DNA of 64,000 nt from Massospora cicadina (taxonomy: Eukaryota; Entomophthoromycota; Entomophthoromycetes; Entomophthorales; Entomophthoraceae), in the NCBI GenBank assembly GCA_022478985.1, contig JAKSZP010014451.1:310001-374000 (forward strand). Reading direction: 5' to 3'. The notes below the pieces were generated by a model. The model did not search any database and was not told the origin of the DNA. It saw only the letters and a program-made list of their open reading frames with translations. Below, one piece after another: positions 1 to 13,084 of this stretch. The stretch's first letter is position 1. Each line of letters begins with the position of its first letter. The position numbers and the translations under genes were made by a program.

Positions 1-3000
1 AGCTTGGTCAGCTCAGCATCTGTCTTGATTGATCTCAGACCGTCAGGGTCATCTCCCTAAGTACCCATCATCAGCTAGTTAGTCTGGTAAAGCCAATCAT
101 GCAAACTTGTAGCTCCAAAAACATGAAAAGGTAGCACTTACCACTCCCTGACTTTACCTGGAATCTATAGCTTGGTTACCTTGCCGTCTACACTTGAATT
201 TTAAGGATCAGTTCAAAATAAAAATAGATAAAAGAAGAGAAAGGTGAAATTTTGTTATAACAAAAGGCCAACCATTAAATAGGATGGCCAGAACATGGAT
301 ATTGTGAACAGACTGGTGTGTAAATACCACAAGGAATATAAAGGGGAATAAGGTTGTAGAGTTTATGGACTTCTTGAGACTGAATCAGTACCGTTTTAAT
401 TATATAATGATATCGTGTATGTCATTAATCATATTATGAGTAATCAAACAATATTCATTTATTTATAGTATATAAAACACTATAGAGATAGTAGCTTGAT
501 GTGGATCAATTTACTCCCTAAGTTGAAAGTGCTTCGCTCACTGTTCAACCCTAAACTAAGTATAGTGTTCTCCCATTATTAATAAAATAAATTGTCAATT
601 TATAGATTTTCTGGTCTTGTCAAACCATCGATAGTTGGATTATCAAAAGGTAAACCAATTGTTAGATTCATCATATAATTTAATTTTTAATAATAGTTAC
701 ATTCCACTCGCCATTAGATTGGCATCTAAATTAAGATATATAAAATAAATATAAAAGAACAATTCGAATCAATTATTTTCTCCAGACAACCTCTCAACTT
801 TGTACTGCACAAGCCCTTTAGAATAAAAACATTTGAGGATAATTTTATGGTTGAGTGAGATCTAGTCTTGACTCAACTTGAGGTTGATGCTACTCTTAAT
901 CCTTAGCCAAGGCTGACATCAACTAGGGATAAAGTCCCAACTAAAGGCCATGCTACTTTGCCATGGGTTTCCAAGAGGAGTCTGGAAACCTTCAGTGGGA
1001 CATAAATTCACATCATAGACTTTAAGATGATTGCAGTTTTTAAAAAAGAGATGTGTATCTATTGACGAGAACAGAGGTGCAAGGTATTGAAGCATTACTC
1101 TCAATTAAGCCTAAAGGGACATCTAAGGTGGTATTATGGCTCCATAATAAAAGGGTTTTATTATGGCGTTCTTTTAGTAAATTAAAAAGTTTCAAATATA
1201 AGCATTAAGCTGAGGATAGTGAGGTAAGATTGTGAACAGGTGAATTAGCTTGTATTCATCTACATCTGTTGCTATGGACGAGTCCATGTTAACAAAAGGG
1301 CGCTTGAGCTAAAAAGACGTGAATGATCTGGGGTTATGGTGGGTAAATTTCTACCCACCTCTACTTATAAAAACAAAATAAGGGGTATTTTAAGGAGTGC
1401 GGATATGAAGAGTCATCATAGAGTGAGCCCCAAGAAATTTGGAAGCTGCAGATCTTACCTCCTGCTATCTCAAGGCTGAGTTCAGATCCTGAATCTTTAT
1501 TTTAAAGGTGAGGTTTGTTGAGCAAGTGGAGTTTACTAGAACAGCCTTTTATTATGTTCTGTTTGAAATATCAATGTAATGGTTTTCTAATGGGGTCTAG
1601 CACACTACTCACTAGGACAAGGATTTACCCACCAGTTTGGAATCCAAAGAAAGGTTTATGTCTGGATGAAAGACTAGAGAAATTTAAAAGTATTGTAAAG
1701 AGTCTTATGGAGGATCAGCCCATATTGACGGAGAGGACTGGAAGTTTCCAAGAACTTTTTTATCTGGGATATTTGAATGTTCTTAAGTGACTCAAGATGG
1801 GCAGCTTGCACCTGGAACATTTTAAGATAGCGGTCAAGGGGAGTCTTCCTAAAGACAAGGCGATAGATGAGCTGTAACTCTGTGTAAAGGAGGTGGATAC
1901 CTTTGGGGCTTAACAAAGGCTCTATTATAATAGTAAACTGAAGAGAGGTTGGTTTAGCTGCATTTGCTTGGGGAAGCGATTAGGGGGCTTTTATTATAAG
2001 TATAACACGAGGCGTTGGAGAAAAAGGTGATCTTGTGTACCTTCTAAGACATTTTCAAATGAACTTCCTCATAGATATCAAGGAGTGATACAGTTCTTGT
2101 CAAGAGTTAGTTCTAAAATAAACATCTAGAGGGAAGGTGGGCGACAGAAACTACATTCTAGTTAAATTGACTGAGTGATAGTTGTCAAATTGATGGTGTC
2201 AAGGATCTTGTATTATGAGAGCACCCACAAAAAAGGACTCAATAAGTTCAAGTGAAGCAAAAAAACATTCTAGAATAGATTTTGCAACCTTTGTCAAATT
2301 CTTTAAAGCCAACAAAAAGGAAATTTAACAACTGGGAATGAGTTTTTTAATTTCTTTCATATAAACTGAGCCACAGCAGAATGCTTCTGGTAAGTCTCAT
2401 GGCAAAAAGATAGTGAAAATAAATGAATTAATGTTTCATAAAGGCAACGTCCAAAACAATCCTGAACATGTTTTCAATATAGCTGTTACATAAATTCATA
2501 AAGATTAAGGCGCAGAAGAAAAAGTGAATAAGCCAACAATATTCCAGAAGGGTTAAAGAGCTTTCTGAAAACTTATGATTTGATGGTGAAATCAAAGAGG
2601 CAGCTAAAGATTAAGGGGCTGAAAAAGCCTGTTTTTCACTAGCAGGTGAGCTCCAGATCATAGTGCAGAATAATCTAGTAGGATCAAACATTCTGATGGG
2701 GGTTTTATAACAAAGATACTCTTAATAACAAAAAGTGTACTATGTGAGATCTTTGGTCCTTATTTATGGGTTATACTTGAAAATTAATTACTAAAGTTTC
2801 TAAAAGTTCAATATTAAGGCGAGGATAGGTTGGTGAGTTAGGCATTAAATCTAATCCTAGCCTGAAAGTCTTTTCTGAGCATATCATTTCTCATAGGTAT
2901 CAAATTTGCCCATATATTTGCACTTTTTTATTATCTTATTATCTTAGCAAGATTTGGTTATTTTCCCTCTGTTATGGGATTACGTTATAAAAATATCAAT

Positions 3001-4440
3001 GCTGGAAGGGCTAATGGCCAACTTTGGATATCGCCTGAGAGGGATCATCATTAATTTATTAGGAGTTTTAAGCCTTATTTGGGTAGTTACCTAGCCCTCC
3101 TATTTGAAATTTCTATACCCATTGTTATAACACTAGTTGTGATGATAAAGTTAAAATTTCTTAAAGACAGAAATAATGGCTAAACATATGCGCTCCATTA
3201 CAACATAGATTCACTCATGCATAGTTAGTGCACAGCTGTAATAGGCTACTGGATGTCCCTCCACATGTTCATCACATTGAGATTGTATGGCTCCTATGGT
3301 AGTCAGAGATTCTCTAGATTGATGAAGTGATTCAGGCTTTGTTTGATCAAAACATTATTCTTATATTCTGCAAAAAGTAATTTAGGTCGCATACCAGATA
3401 TCTTAAGTTAAAAAACAATTTATAACAACTTCTGACAAAGGTAAGTACATTTAAACATTTTCTTGACTTGGCACAATTTAAGGATAGCAATACATGGATC
3501 AAGTATTGACCATTTCAATAGTATCAATTGATTCCATAATAATGACCTTTGAGCTGCTACGCCAATTAAAGGGATTTGGCAATGATTAATTAAAAGGCTC
3601 TGGACATACCTCATGCATAAAATCCCTAGAGAATTTTACAACAAGTAAGTTTTCCAGAATACTCAATCAGTATAGTAAAATCCCACTAGTAATATATAAG
3701 CAGCTCTCACTCTCAAATTTTGGTGTGTCTTTTAAATATGAGATAAAACTATTCCTAATTTACGTTAGAATCTTTCACGTAATAAATTAGGCCCAAGTAA
3801 ATGAGAATGGAGATGCCATGGCGCTGAATTTAGCTTTGGAACCTTGGCACCTTGCACTCCTCTTGTTGTGTATCTGCTTTTCCTTCGTCCGCAATATCTC
3901 AATCCATCAAGTAATTCATGTGCAGTTCTAACCCCATCTTTCTGTATTGCACAATTATCACCTAGTCATGCGTGTGGGTATGTCTTCCCAGTAGGTTGGC
4001 AAGCAACCTATAGAAGGAAACCATGAAAATTAAACAATAAGAGACAATTATAATTTGGGTAGCATATAGTGGGCGCATAGGTTAGTGTTGCTCTTAAATT
4101 ATTAAGTGTCTTCACTCTCTGCACACAATTGAAAAGCCACATTGGACATTGATGCATGAAAGAACTTTTTAGCTAAGTGTTCAAGACCTCTTTGAGCTAA
4201 TAAGAGCACCCTACCATCTCTAAAAAAACTTGCATATCCCTTTTATTTTCAGGGCTTTTCATACAGTTAGATGCCTCAAGCTAGTTGGGTTAGAGGTGTA
4301 TCACTTGAGCATTGATATTGTGACTCAGGTACTCCATTTAAGTTTAAAAATTTTGCACTTGCTTGGGTTAATCCACTAAGAGCTCAAGATATGTGATTAA
4401 TTACTTCATCCAAGTGGGACAAGTGATAAGTAAAGGTGCA
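1..4440. other. Decayed AT-rich intergenic DNA, no gene recognised
   Basis: I see no convincing coding region, RNA gene or bounded mobile element here. Short open frames (for example 1,515-1,790 and 3,844-4,026) have no recognisable domain and are of a length expected by chance. The texture resembles the decayed retrotransposon DNA elsewhere in the window, so it is probably old transposon debris; that is inference. Confidence 0.5.
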
Positions 4441-4454
4441 TAAAATATTTTGAT

Positions 4455-4770
4455 TTTAATGAGATAGACAAGTCGCAGCTTTATTCAGTTCACCTAGTAT
4501 GGTGTCCATAGCCCTCTGAAATGCGGCGGGCGCGTTCCAAAAGCCCCAGGGCATATGCTTCTGTTGATATAGCCCTTAGGATGTAATGATCGCGAATTTT
4601 TCTTTTTTCATTCTTGGAAGATTGATCTGCCAATAGCCACTGTTGATATATAAAGAATTAAAATATTTGGCTTCTCTTTTTTTATTAGCACTAGTGGCGC
4701 CCAACCCAAAAGGGGGAGCCGCCATGCATCAAAATATCTAACCTTCTCTTTTGATAAAAACTTCATCAAT
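4455..4770 (-). pseudogene. Ty3/gypsy reverse transcriptase fragment
   Basis: The minus strand encodes HMPWGFWNAPAAFQRAMD, the conserved RT palm segment usually written MPFGLxNAPATFQ. Upstream on the same strand is NSLYINSGYWQINL, matching the D-x-x-x-GY-Q segment around the first catalytic aspartate, which is not intact here. Several stops and a frame change interrupt the reading. No integrase or protease is attached, so this is an isolated piece. The neighbouring gag-like frame at 5.2-5.9 kb lies on the opposite strand, so the two are either unrelated or rearranged. Confidence 0.7.
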
Positions 4771-5205
4771 CCGCGGTAAGGGGTTTAATCTATTTAGTAA
4801 TATACTAATTAACCCACACCACCCTGCCATAGCCCGCCAAATCCCCCCGCGCTAGTGTCGCAGCAGCGCCAGAGCATTTCTTTTGGGCTCAGGTCAATAA
4901 TGGTTGGCAGATTTGTCCCCTCTGCTTTGGGCTTGACCATGCAAAAAAAGCTTAACCACATGCCGCTTCCACTGCTGCGGCTTCAGAGCCCCCCTCCGCA
5001 GGTCCTGTATGGGGCACTTTGCTGCCCCCTCCCACCCTCCACTCTTGTTTGATGGGCCAGAATGGGAAATTGGCCCATCCCCAAATCTTCCAGCCACATT
5101 CTCCCACCTTAACCCATCCCAGCCAATCAGAGCCAGGCTTGGACCACCCTTTGCACCCATCCATTCCCCACTCCCACCCACCCAACTTCTAACGCCATTA
5201 TTCTC

Positions 5206-5894
5206 GTGAACCAAAATACATGGGACCTATTGGTGGAGGTTGACGAATCAGGTAACGTTCTCATTAGTGAGCGTTCCGGTCAACTTTTTGGCCAATATGA
5301 TTATGGTCAGGTCAAATTTTTCCTTCCTGACTTTGATGAAACCCCACCCCCTAGACATTTCACTCCTCTGCCCAATACAGCCCCCTACCAAAGTGAAAAG
5401 CAGCTCGCCTTAGATGTGGTGGCCTCTCCTCAGTGCCCAACCCTACGCAAAGCAGTGGCCCAATCAGTGGCTCAGTTCCAGCATGGCCTGCCCACCCTCT
5501 TCTTCCCCCCAACTTCCCTGAATCTACATGCAGCGACATCTCAAAGTTATTTGATGATGCTGAAGTTGCTGTCATGAATGTCACAACACTCGCTGAAAAC
5601 AACCCTTCAGCTTTAATCACCTGCCACAGTATCTCCCTTTTTGCCCAAATTCCTGAATCCTGCAAAGAAGCTGAAATTCTTGTCAAGGCATTTGTTGAAG
5701 CGCTTTACCGCGCTAATCTTAATGAGGAGGTGGAAAACTCATACTACACCGACTTCCACCCCCACTATGCAGATGCCCCAACGCCCTGGCTCTCCACTTT
5801 GATCTGCTACTCTAATCAAAATCCCATGATTGAGGCGCATATGTCTGAGGACCAACCCCCTGACCCCCCCTCACCCTCTGCCATGGTGGGTTAG
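5206..5894 (+). pseudogene. Gag-like protein, frameshifted
   Basis: Two overlapping frames (5,206-5,577 and 5,433-5,894) read as one protein broken by a frameshift in roughly 5,480-5,560. The first has an acidic, proline-rich stretch (DFDETPPP); the second continues with FPESTCSDISKLFDDAEVA and ends after HYADAPTPWLS and a proline/serine-rich tail. The ADAPTP-x-LS motif also occurs in a minus-strand frame at 36,173-36,397 (HVADAPTPMLSAM), so this is a dispersed family. Base composition is clearly richer in G+C than the flanks and there are few stops, suggesting a younger insertion. A Gag of an LTR element is the likeliest identity, but no zinc knuckle is seen and a captured host gene is possible. 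Confidence 0.45.
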
Positions 5895-8600
5895 CGGTTT
5901 CCTCTCCCCTCCCAGTTAGTAGTTTTATTTCTTTCCATTCATTCTTGATAAGTTTTTTGTTTTGATTTCAGTATTGTCTGTCCCCTGGTCGGCATACCTT
6001 GAATAAATTTAAGTAATATACTTAATTAATTAATAATAAAATGATATCCAATTAAAGCTGTACTTTTTGTTAACAGAATGGAGATAGCCCAAGTAAATTG
6101 AGATGTCATGATCATTTCTTCTACACTAGTTGATTGAGCTCTTTACACAAATTTTTACCATTGGGCTAAATCTTATGGGTCAAGAGCGTATATATCTGCC
6201 AGTATGGTGTCAATGTGTCGTTGGATTCCTTTAGCGCACCACAGGTTTTAATTACTGGTAGCGAATATCTTCATATTTCTAAACTAAAGCCGGAGCTTAA
6301 TCTTTTTACCCCCAATGAACCTTCCAGATGGCCTTTGAAGATAGTTTTGCGCGAATTCTAAGCTAAACCAGGCAGGAAATATTTTGATAATCTCTAAAGC
6401 CTTTAATGGAATAACCACTTATTTTTATACTAGATGTACCTAGGCGATTTTCTGTCCTTTATTTGCTATAAATAATTGAGAAGATATGTTATCAAGGAGA
6501 ACACAGAAATTATATGGTGTTGGGTGTGATTAACTAAGGGCCGAATGGGGATCATTCTACAATTTTTCATGAATTTAGAGTTCTCCTAACAGTCTATCAA
6601 GTAACTCCAAGCAGTTTCCAGTGTTTATAACCCGTTTTTCCTCAGGAAAAAGCTTTCAACTAGTAGATGCTTGAAAAAGGGGTAACTTAATTTTCAGAAA
6701 TTTTAGAAGGATGAGACCAATTAAAATGACTAACTTCCTGATAGTAAATAGGAATTATCCCATTGATGTAGGTTACTGATAAGATCATTTAAGTTAGTAA
6801 GTGAAACTTTCAAGCTCAAAAAACAGTGTAAAAGAAATTAATGACCAAAGGTATCAATGACGCTTTACTCATAATCAAGAACTTATTATAGAATTGAGGG
6901 CACTGATACCAATTAAAGAATATTTGTTACTACTAGGCAATACTATAGTGGGAGAGCTGACTTGTAAGGATCCAATCCTCAACACAAGGTGCTATATGCT
7001 CCTTTACTAATGGTATTTCCTTGGACAGACATTTTTTATTTATGACAAAATTTCATGTTGGGAGCTATCTTAGGTTTCTTTACAAAATAATTCAAGATTA
7101 CATTGAATGGGGTGACGCAATAAACTAATGAGTGAACTTAAATATCATTAACAGATATGTTAGCATAAGTCTAATTAGTGAAGTAGCTTGAATTCTACTT
7201 TATGTAAGTATGGTGGGATTATTAACAAGTCGTTCATTCTCTTTATCTTCTCCACAACATCTGAAAAATCGTTATTTATAGTCTCTGGAGGCAAAGCAAA
7301 ATTTAATCCTCTCATAGGAGGTAAGTTCTCATATTTGTCCAATTTCCCAAAATGGGTTTTTTCTACACTTTGCGTTGTGTACCATTTGTTAAATCATGTT
7401 GTGGCATTGTTTCTCAACATCAAAAGTTGGATCTGATTATAGTAAATACTTATCTAGAATGTGATATATTTAAAGAAAAGATTGCGCTTATTGAGCTCTT
7501 TCATCTTATTTTCAAAATAAGCAATGACTATCTGACAATAGAGCATCCCTCTTTTAGTGATAATTATCTTTCTCTTGTTCTCATTGTCCAAAGACAAAAA
7601 TATTTAGTCTATGTCAGGATTTTTTGTTATGATTGCGGCATAATGGCCTTTGGAGTACAAATTTATCAGCCCACACAAGCGATGCCCTGTCACGGTTCAG
7701 TAAAACTACATCATTTGTTGATATTTCTAACTTATTTTTCACATTACCTAGTCATCATATTGGAAGGAGTTTCATTAGCCTCTGCGTTAGGTGACCCAAA
7801 AGTGATCATGCAACGGTTCAAATACTTAATTATAGCTGGTGTGTCTAATCCTTAGCTAAGGAAGGCAATAAAGAGCGGTGCAACTCAGAATATTCCTTTG
7901 TAGCATCTTTAAGACCAGCTTTATGTCAAAATCATCCATAGCCTAGGCTCCCAACTGGAACTAGTTCTCTTGATAAAACTTTTCAGCAAACTAAGTGATA
8001 ATCACTTTCTTTTGTAATTGATAGTCCTATATTTACCCTTTCAAATAGCACCCTCCTATGATTATCAAATTCTCTAACATGGCATTCTTAACATTTGCAA
8101 TCTCCAGTTATCCATGAGAAGGTAAGAAATAATCAGTTCACATATTTAATCATTCTAGTAATTTATTACTATGGTTTCTTTAATAAATCTTTACCTCCAT
8201 GCATGATCATTTTGAACATATTAAAGAATTAACATTATCTCATGCCAATCAAACTTGGGAAGTTTGATGAGATTTAGATTCTAAAAGGTTGAAATGACAT
8301 TCAAGGATAAAGTGTTTTCAAATTAGTTTGATTGTACTAAGATGAGGTTCTGGATTGCTATGTTCTTCAGAGCGGCTCTGGTCCTGATCTGGGGTCCTTG
8401 AGGATTGAAGTAGACAGCAGTATGACCCGCATGGGCTATCAGGGCTGACTTGCTGTGGCAAATACAGACACCATCTCTGATGATTCTTCATATATTCAAG
8501 TTCATCATGAGTTAGAGCTTGAGGATCACATCAACAACTTCCTTCATTTTTTGCTTTAATGCAGCATTCCCAAGTCAATTGCTCCTCCTGATTACATTCC
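5895..8600. other. Decayed AT-rich DNA, no gene recognised
   Basis: No domain was recognised. The longest open frame, 7,352-7,855 (+, 167 codons), is rich in hydrophobic and AT-coded residues and resembles nothing I know. It overlaps another frame (7,188-7,436) and shows no motif, so I do not call it a gene. Confidence 0.45.
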
Positions 8601-8859
8601 AATTTCAGTCCAAATTCTATTAATGAGGCGATCTAAGCCCTCAAAATTGTGTATTGACAATCTGAGTCTCAAAAATTACACTATAGTGTTACTAAAAATC
8701 AGTTTCTTGCCATAAATATACTTTTTAGGAATTATACCTTCCTTTGATATGGCTTTTAGCAACTAAATGGCTCTTTAAGGTTGATGGCTAAGCATTTTCG
8801 CATTCAGAAGGGTCATTTTTGGCATCTATCCTGGTTCATGACTGCTAAAGTTAAAGTCA

Positions 8860-9470
8860 TAAAAATTAAAAAGGAAGTAATATGTTCTACTTTAGGATGT
8901 ATGATAGAATTTGAAACTAACTTAATTAATTAAAAAATCTTCAATACTTATAGGATGTGTGGGTGCCTTATGGCGTGTAGAGCGTCTGGGACCTCTTTGA
9001 TCAAATTATCCACTTCTCATCCATTATTAGGACTGAGTATTGGTCACCATTCTCCATCAGCGTTTAGATTGTGGTGACTCTTGTTCTGTGCTTTGAGTTT
9101 AGACCCTAGGATTTGGGATAAATTTTACTAGGCCACAATTGGTTGCAAGTCTAAATTGTATCTTATGACAAATCCTGAATTCACTCTTTTGGTTCTTCTC
9201 ATTTGCGTGGCGTTGTTTCATTATGTAAAAATTCATGTTGTCAAGGCTTAATTAGAGAGGAGGGCGTCTAAGCAACTATTTACTTCAGACTTATATAGGT
9301 TTGCATTGTATGCTATCATAAATTTCGACAGTGCCCACCATAATGTCCTGTTGAGGAACATAGGCCTTAAGGAACCTAATATGGACTCTATTGATATGTT
9401 GCTTAGAACAAAATATGCGATGGAATACTTTGAACTCGCCTTATATAGAATGCAATATCGGCCCATCCAG
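8860..9470 (-). pseudogene. Retroelement RNase H-region scrap, copy 1
   Basis: This stretch aligns by eye over more than 400 bp, in the same orientation, with 43,540-44,055; for example aaggctt(a/g)att is followed in both by gagggcgtct. On the minus strand both copies translate to related peptides: KFMIAYNANLYKSEV then LDALLSN here, and EFVMSYNPTLLKIKV then SDALFQN there. The spacing resembles the end of a Ty3 RNase H domain, where an F-x-x-x-Y-x-PG stretch is followed by ADALSR. The family assignment is an inference; the repeat itself is seen directly. Confidence 0.45.
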
Positions 9471-9903
9471 GAAATATTAAGTATGTTGGTCCACCTGAAA
9501 GGAAGATAATGATAAAAATAAGACGAGTTCTTCAGTTTCTAAGGTGGGAAGATCTGGTTAATAAGCATTGAACCCTGTATTCTTAAGTCATAGTGGTCAT
9601 AAAAAAACCCTTTGGTGGCAAGTTCTTGTACCTGTGATTTAGTTAGCCAGTTTCCTCGTGGTCATCTCAGCAAATAAAAAGCAGAAGCTAGTATCTCGGT
9701 TAAGACTGTTAGGTAGCCTTGGCTCTCACCCATATAGGGCCTAAAACAGCAATATCCTGATTATTAGGTGATAACTTATACAATAGAGTATCAAGTAGGA
9801 TGGCAGATAAAATATTATTTCATGAGATTTTTTGCTGCCATCTTATGCAGAATAAATACAAGTGTACTATCTGCTCCTTATACTGCCTCACTAGTTGAGG
9901 ATT

Positions 9904-10245
9904 TTAGGGGGCAGTAAATTGTTGGCTAGTACTGAAATTGACATTAATTTTATATAGCTTGTTATGTAAATTTAATCGGTTGTCATAAATTAAAAGACCC
10001 TTGGGCACGCAACATTTTATAATGGAGCAGAAAAGGAGTAAGGCGACTGTCTCTATGATGAAGGCAGGGTCAGAGATAGCCTTGATACACAAGGTCAGAT
10101 GGTTAGTGGAAAGTTGGATGTTGCAATGGCCATAAAGCCATATGGATAAGGCTCTACTACATAAACACTGACCATGATAAATGGCAATGAGGGAGGCACA
10201 ACTTAACTCTTGTAGTGGGAACTTGGTCGATCTTGAGTCCTGCAT
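9904..10245 (-). pseudogene. E0 integrase core fragment
   Basis: A 113-codon open minus-strand frame. It contains STNHLTLCIKAISDPA, matching the VDHLTKWVEAIPVP-type segment after the first catalytic aspartate of Ty3 integrases. Downstream come CCVPKGLLIYDNRLN, corresponding to GCPQxLLSDNGxxF with its second catalytic aspartate, and STSQQFTAP before the usual YHPQTNG. E5 has close relatives of each segment (60,180-60,724). Although open for 113 codons it is surrounded by stops and is not functional. Confidence 0.75.
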
Positions 10246-11079
10246 GTAAACAGGCTTCTTTTAACTTTTGTATGGGTTCAAACATCTTATCCTAACAGAA
10301 TCACTTTTTCACCACAATTGCATCTTTTTTGATGGCTTTATGTCCTATGCTGGAGAAGCATTCATGAATAACTTTGACTTGTAAGGACGCTCTCATTTAA
10401 GGCACCATTTTAATTTATGAATGTTAAAGAGCAAACCATCCCTGATCTTAGTATCCTTTGTCATTGATTGTAATCCTTATTGAGCTTAAGTGTCTCCAGT
10501 TCCCACCTGTCCTGCTTCCTAATCAGAACATATATGCGTTATTCCTCAGATACTAACTTGGATAATTCCAGCATCTTTAATAACCATTCTGCATTCTTGT
10601 GGATAGCATTGGTGCAATATACTATAGTAAAATCTTAACTGTACAGCCTTAGAGCCCATCATAAAAGCCTCTTATATGGACCCTTTAACTGCTGGAGCCA
10701 TCTGAGAGAGGCATGACTGGTGATGATGCAAAGTGAGATCTATATAGAGAAGGTCAAAAATGTTTATTTGCGACTAGCACAACTAAGTATTCCCATTTGG
10801 TAGCGCTGTAGTTTCTCTTGGCCTTAGAAAGGATTTACTGAAATAGGACACCACTCATTGTACTTGCTGATCTTCTAACTAGAAGTAAAGGCCTACAGCC
10901 ACATTATTGGCGTTGGCAGATAGCCAGAAGAGATGATAAAAATTAGAAGGTATAAGAAACAGGGATGGCAGGTAAGGTGGTCCTAATGATGTTATACCTG
11001 ATCCCTATCAAGATTCATCAAAAAGAATGTATATAGAATAGGTAGACCAATGGTTCAATAAGGTCAACAAAAAGCGGGA

Positions 11080-11640
11080 TGAACTGTCTTTAGTACTCCA
11101 CCATTCCAAGGAACACTTGGATGTCACTAAAGCTTTTTTGGGGTCATCACTTATGTTTTAGTAACCTTGTCTAAAAAGGTTATATCCACTGTAATTGGCT
11201 TAATGCTCAAGGAACTCCATCTCAGGTAGAAGGATTGAGCATTTAGAAGGATTAAGCTTGAGGAAGCATACACTTAGCTGGTTAAAGACTTGACGTAGAT
11301 AATCTATATGTCCATTGAAGGTCTTAGCTATTAGTGTGATGACATTAAGGTAAATTAACATGCACAAAAATTCAGGTCACCCACCAGTTCATTTATAGCT
11401 AGTTGAAGGGTGGGTGAGGCATAACATACCATCGTGGCGTTAGGGTCACTCAAGTAGATTTTTATTAGTGACTAACACATATCTAGCTCAATTCTCAGGG
11501 GCTAGTTTGACCTTCAGGTACCAACTGAAAGAATTTTTGTATATAAAAACTGAGACCTAGCTAGAAGACGTAGCAAGTCATCAAATCCAAAGCAATAGAT
11601 AACCGTTCCTGGTTAATGAAATAAGCTTTCAGTATTCCAT
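11080..11640 (-). pseudogene. E0 reverse transcriptase fragment
   Basis: The minus strand of 11,281-11,370 reads LIYLNVITLIAKTFNGHIDY, the Ty3 RT active-site block followed by the F-x-x-H-x-x-L helix. The catalytic YLDD box has become YLNV, so both aspartates are lost. Downstream are LKLNPSKCSIL (the LKLxxSKCxF motif) and a degraded connection domain. Stops and at least one frame change are present. Confidence 0.75.
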
Positions 11641-12559
11641 AATAACTTAATGACTTCTTCCTTTACAAAGAATTTTTTATGGTGGTGATGTCCTTGGCTT
11701 TGGGATAGTACCATCAGTCCTCATTATAATAACTCATTGGGTCCTTAGAAACTTAGGCTTTTTATAATTTGCTCTTACAAAAGGAGCATTTACATGGGGG
11801 AGGCTATCCTGTTTCTACATTGTGTTAAACCCTTTCTATATTACTAAAGTCATAAATAGAGGTAGGGAAGTTAATGCATTCATACAGTAACTTTCCATAT
11901 TTATTTTTTATTCAGGATTTAAATCTTCTTTGACCAAAGTTGCAACTAATTGCCACCATGATAAATTACTCTAACCAGAGTTATGGAGGCGTTTAAAGCC
12001 TAAGTCATTATAAATTGTGTCAACATGTGATAGCCATATTTATTCTATAATGGTGTTGGACCCATTATACATCTCAGCTGTCTAATTTGGCCACAGGCAC
12101 AGATATAGGGATGGCGTTAATGAGGCCAAGAACTATGGGAAAAGTTAAGACCTCCTAAACCAAAAGATTATTGATACTTCAAGCTTATAATAGGTTCTTG
12201 GGGACATGTTCACACGACTGTTGGTTTATAATGATTTGGGATCTTGAGGGTATTGTTTTTAGTTCCATATAGTATAAGGGAATTCCTTCTGTTCCATAAA
12301 CCACATTTGGTTGAATTCACACGCTGAAAAAGCAAACATGAGCTCCAATTTGAGCAATATTTTTATCTGTCCCCAGTATGCAGGTACAAGCCTTTATACG
12401 TTCCTTGATTCCTTTTTAGTCTAAAGTTTTAAGTGACACATGTCCGAAATAAGAATTAAAATAACTTGCTTAATGGATGATGTCATCATAGTTTTAGAAG
12501 AATTGAGTACCCAACAGTAATTTATAGCTGAGGTTCTCAGGGATACCACAAAAGAGTCC

Positions 12560-12760
12560 AAAGATACCTTAGTAAAACCTGATCATGAGCGCAGAATAGG
12601 CTCCATAGACAATTGTACATCTTTAAAAAGAGGTTCCATACTCCATGTAGTGTATCAATTCAAGATCATATTTACTTTTTCATATGAAATAATAAAATTG
12701 ACTTCACTAGGGATACTAACAATGGTTACAAAGATAAGGACTTTATGAACTTTTTGGGCA
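12560..12760 (-). pseudogene. E0 aspartic protease fragment
   Basis: On the minus strand, around 12,690-12,730, TIVSIPSEVNFIISYEKVN aligns with the retropepsin active-site region seen in E3 (AILDTSSPVNMIS) and E5 (AIVNSGSPVNVIS). The catalytic D-[TS]-[GS] triad is degraded beyond recognition. The position between RT and gag fits a Ty3 Pol order. Called mainly by context and the VN-[FIM]-IS signature. Confidence 0.5.
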
Positions 12761-13084
12761 ATCTGAGTTACCAGAGTTTGAACTGGGGTGGCAAAGTGAG
12801 GAACATGTTTGACTAAGTAGAAGAAGAATAAGATGTAATGTGATGTTTATTCTCAGAAGTAAATAGTTTGTATACACAGGTATCCTAGAAAGAAATTCCT
12901 TTAGGGCTGGAAGATTTAGTTAGAGGCATGTTAGTGAAATTTGTCAACAAAAGAGCATCTTGTTTTATGCTGAGATCCCTTATGCCAACAGTTTTCATTC
13001 CACCTCCTCTGTGCATCACTTATAGAAATTAATATGGTGCAGCGCCACCTTTGCATTAGTAACAGATAGGGTTGCTCTTGTCCT

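Larger units (their letters stand above)
9480..13079 (-). mobile_element. E0: old Ty3/gypsy element, minus strand, main body
   Basis: In minus-strand order the element runs gag (scrap at 15,253-15,441), protease (about 12.6-12.76 kb), reverse transcriptase (about 11.1-11.64 kb) and integrase (9.9-10.25 kb). PR-RT-RH-IN is the Ty3/gypsy order. All parts contain stops. Its peptides resemble those of E4 and E5 more than E1-E3. NA1 lies between the protease side and the gag scrap, and E1 abuts the scrap. I could not find its LTRs with confidence. Confidence 0.65.

Noticed and set aside
7352..7855. 167-codon open frame on the plus strand
   Set aside because: No motif, AT-driven composition, overlaps another frame and sits in decayed DNA; could be chance.
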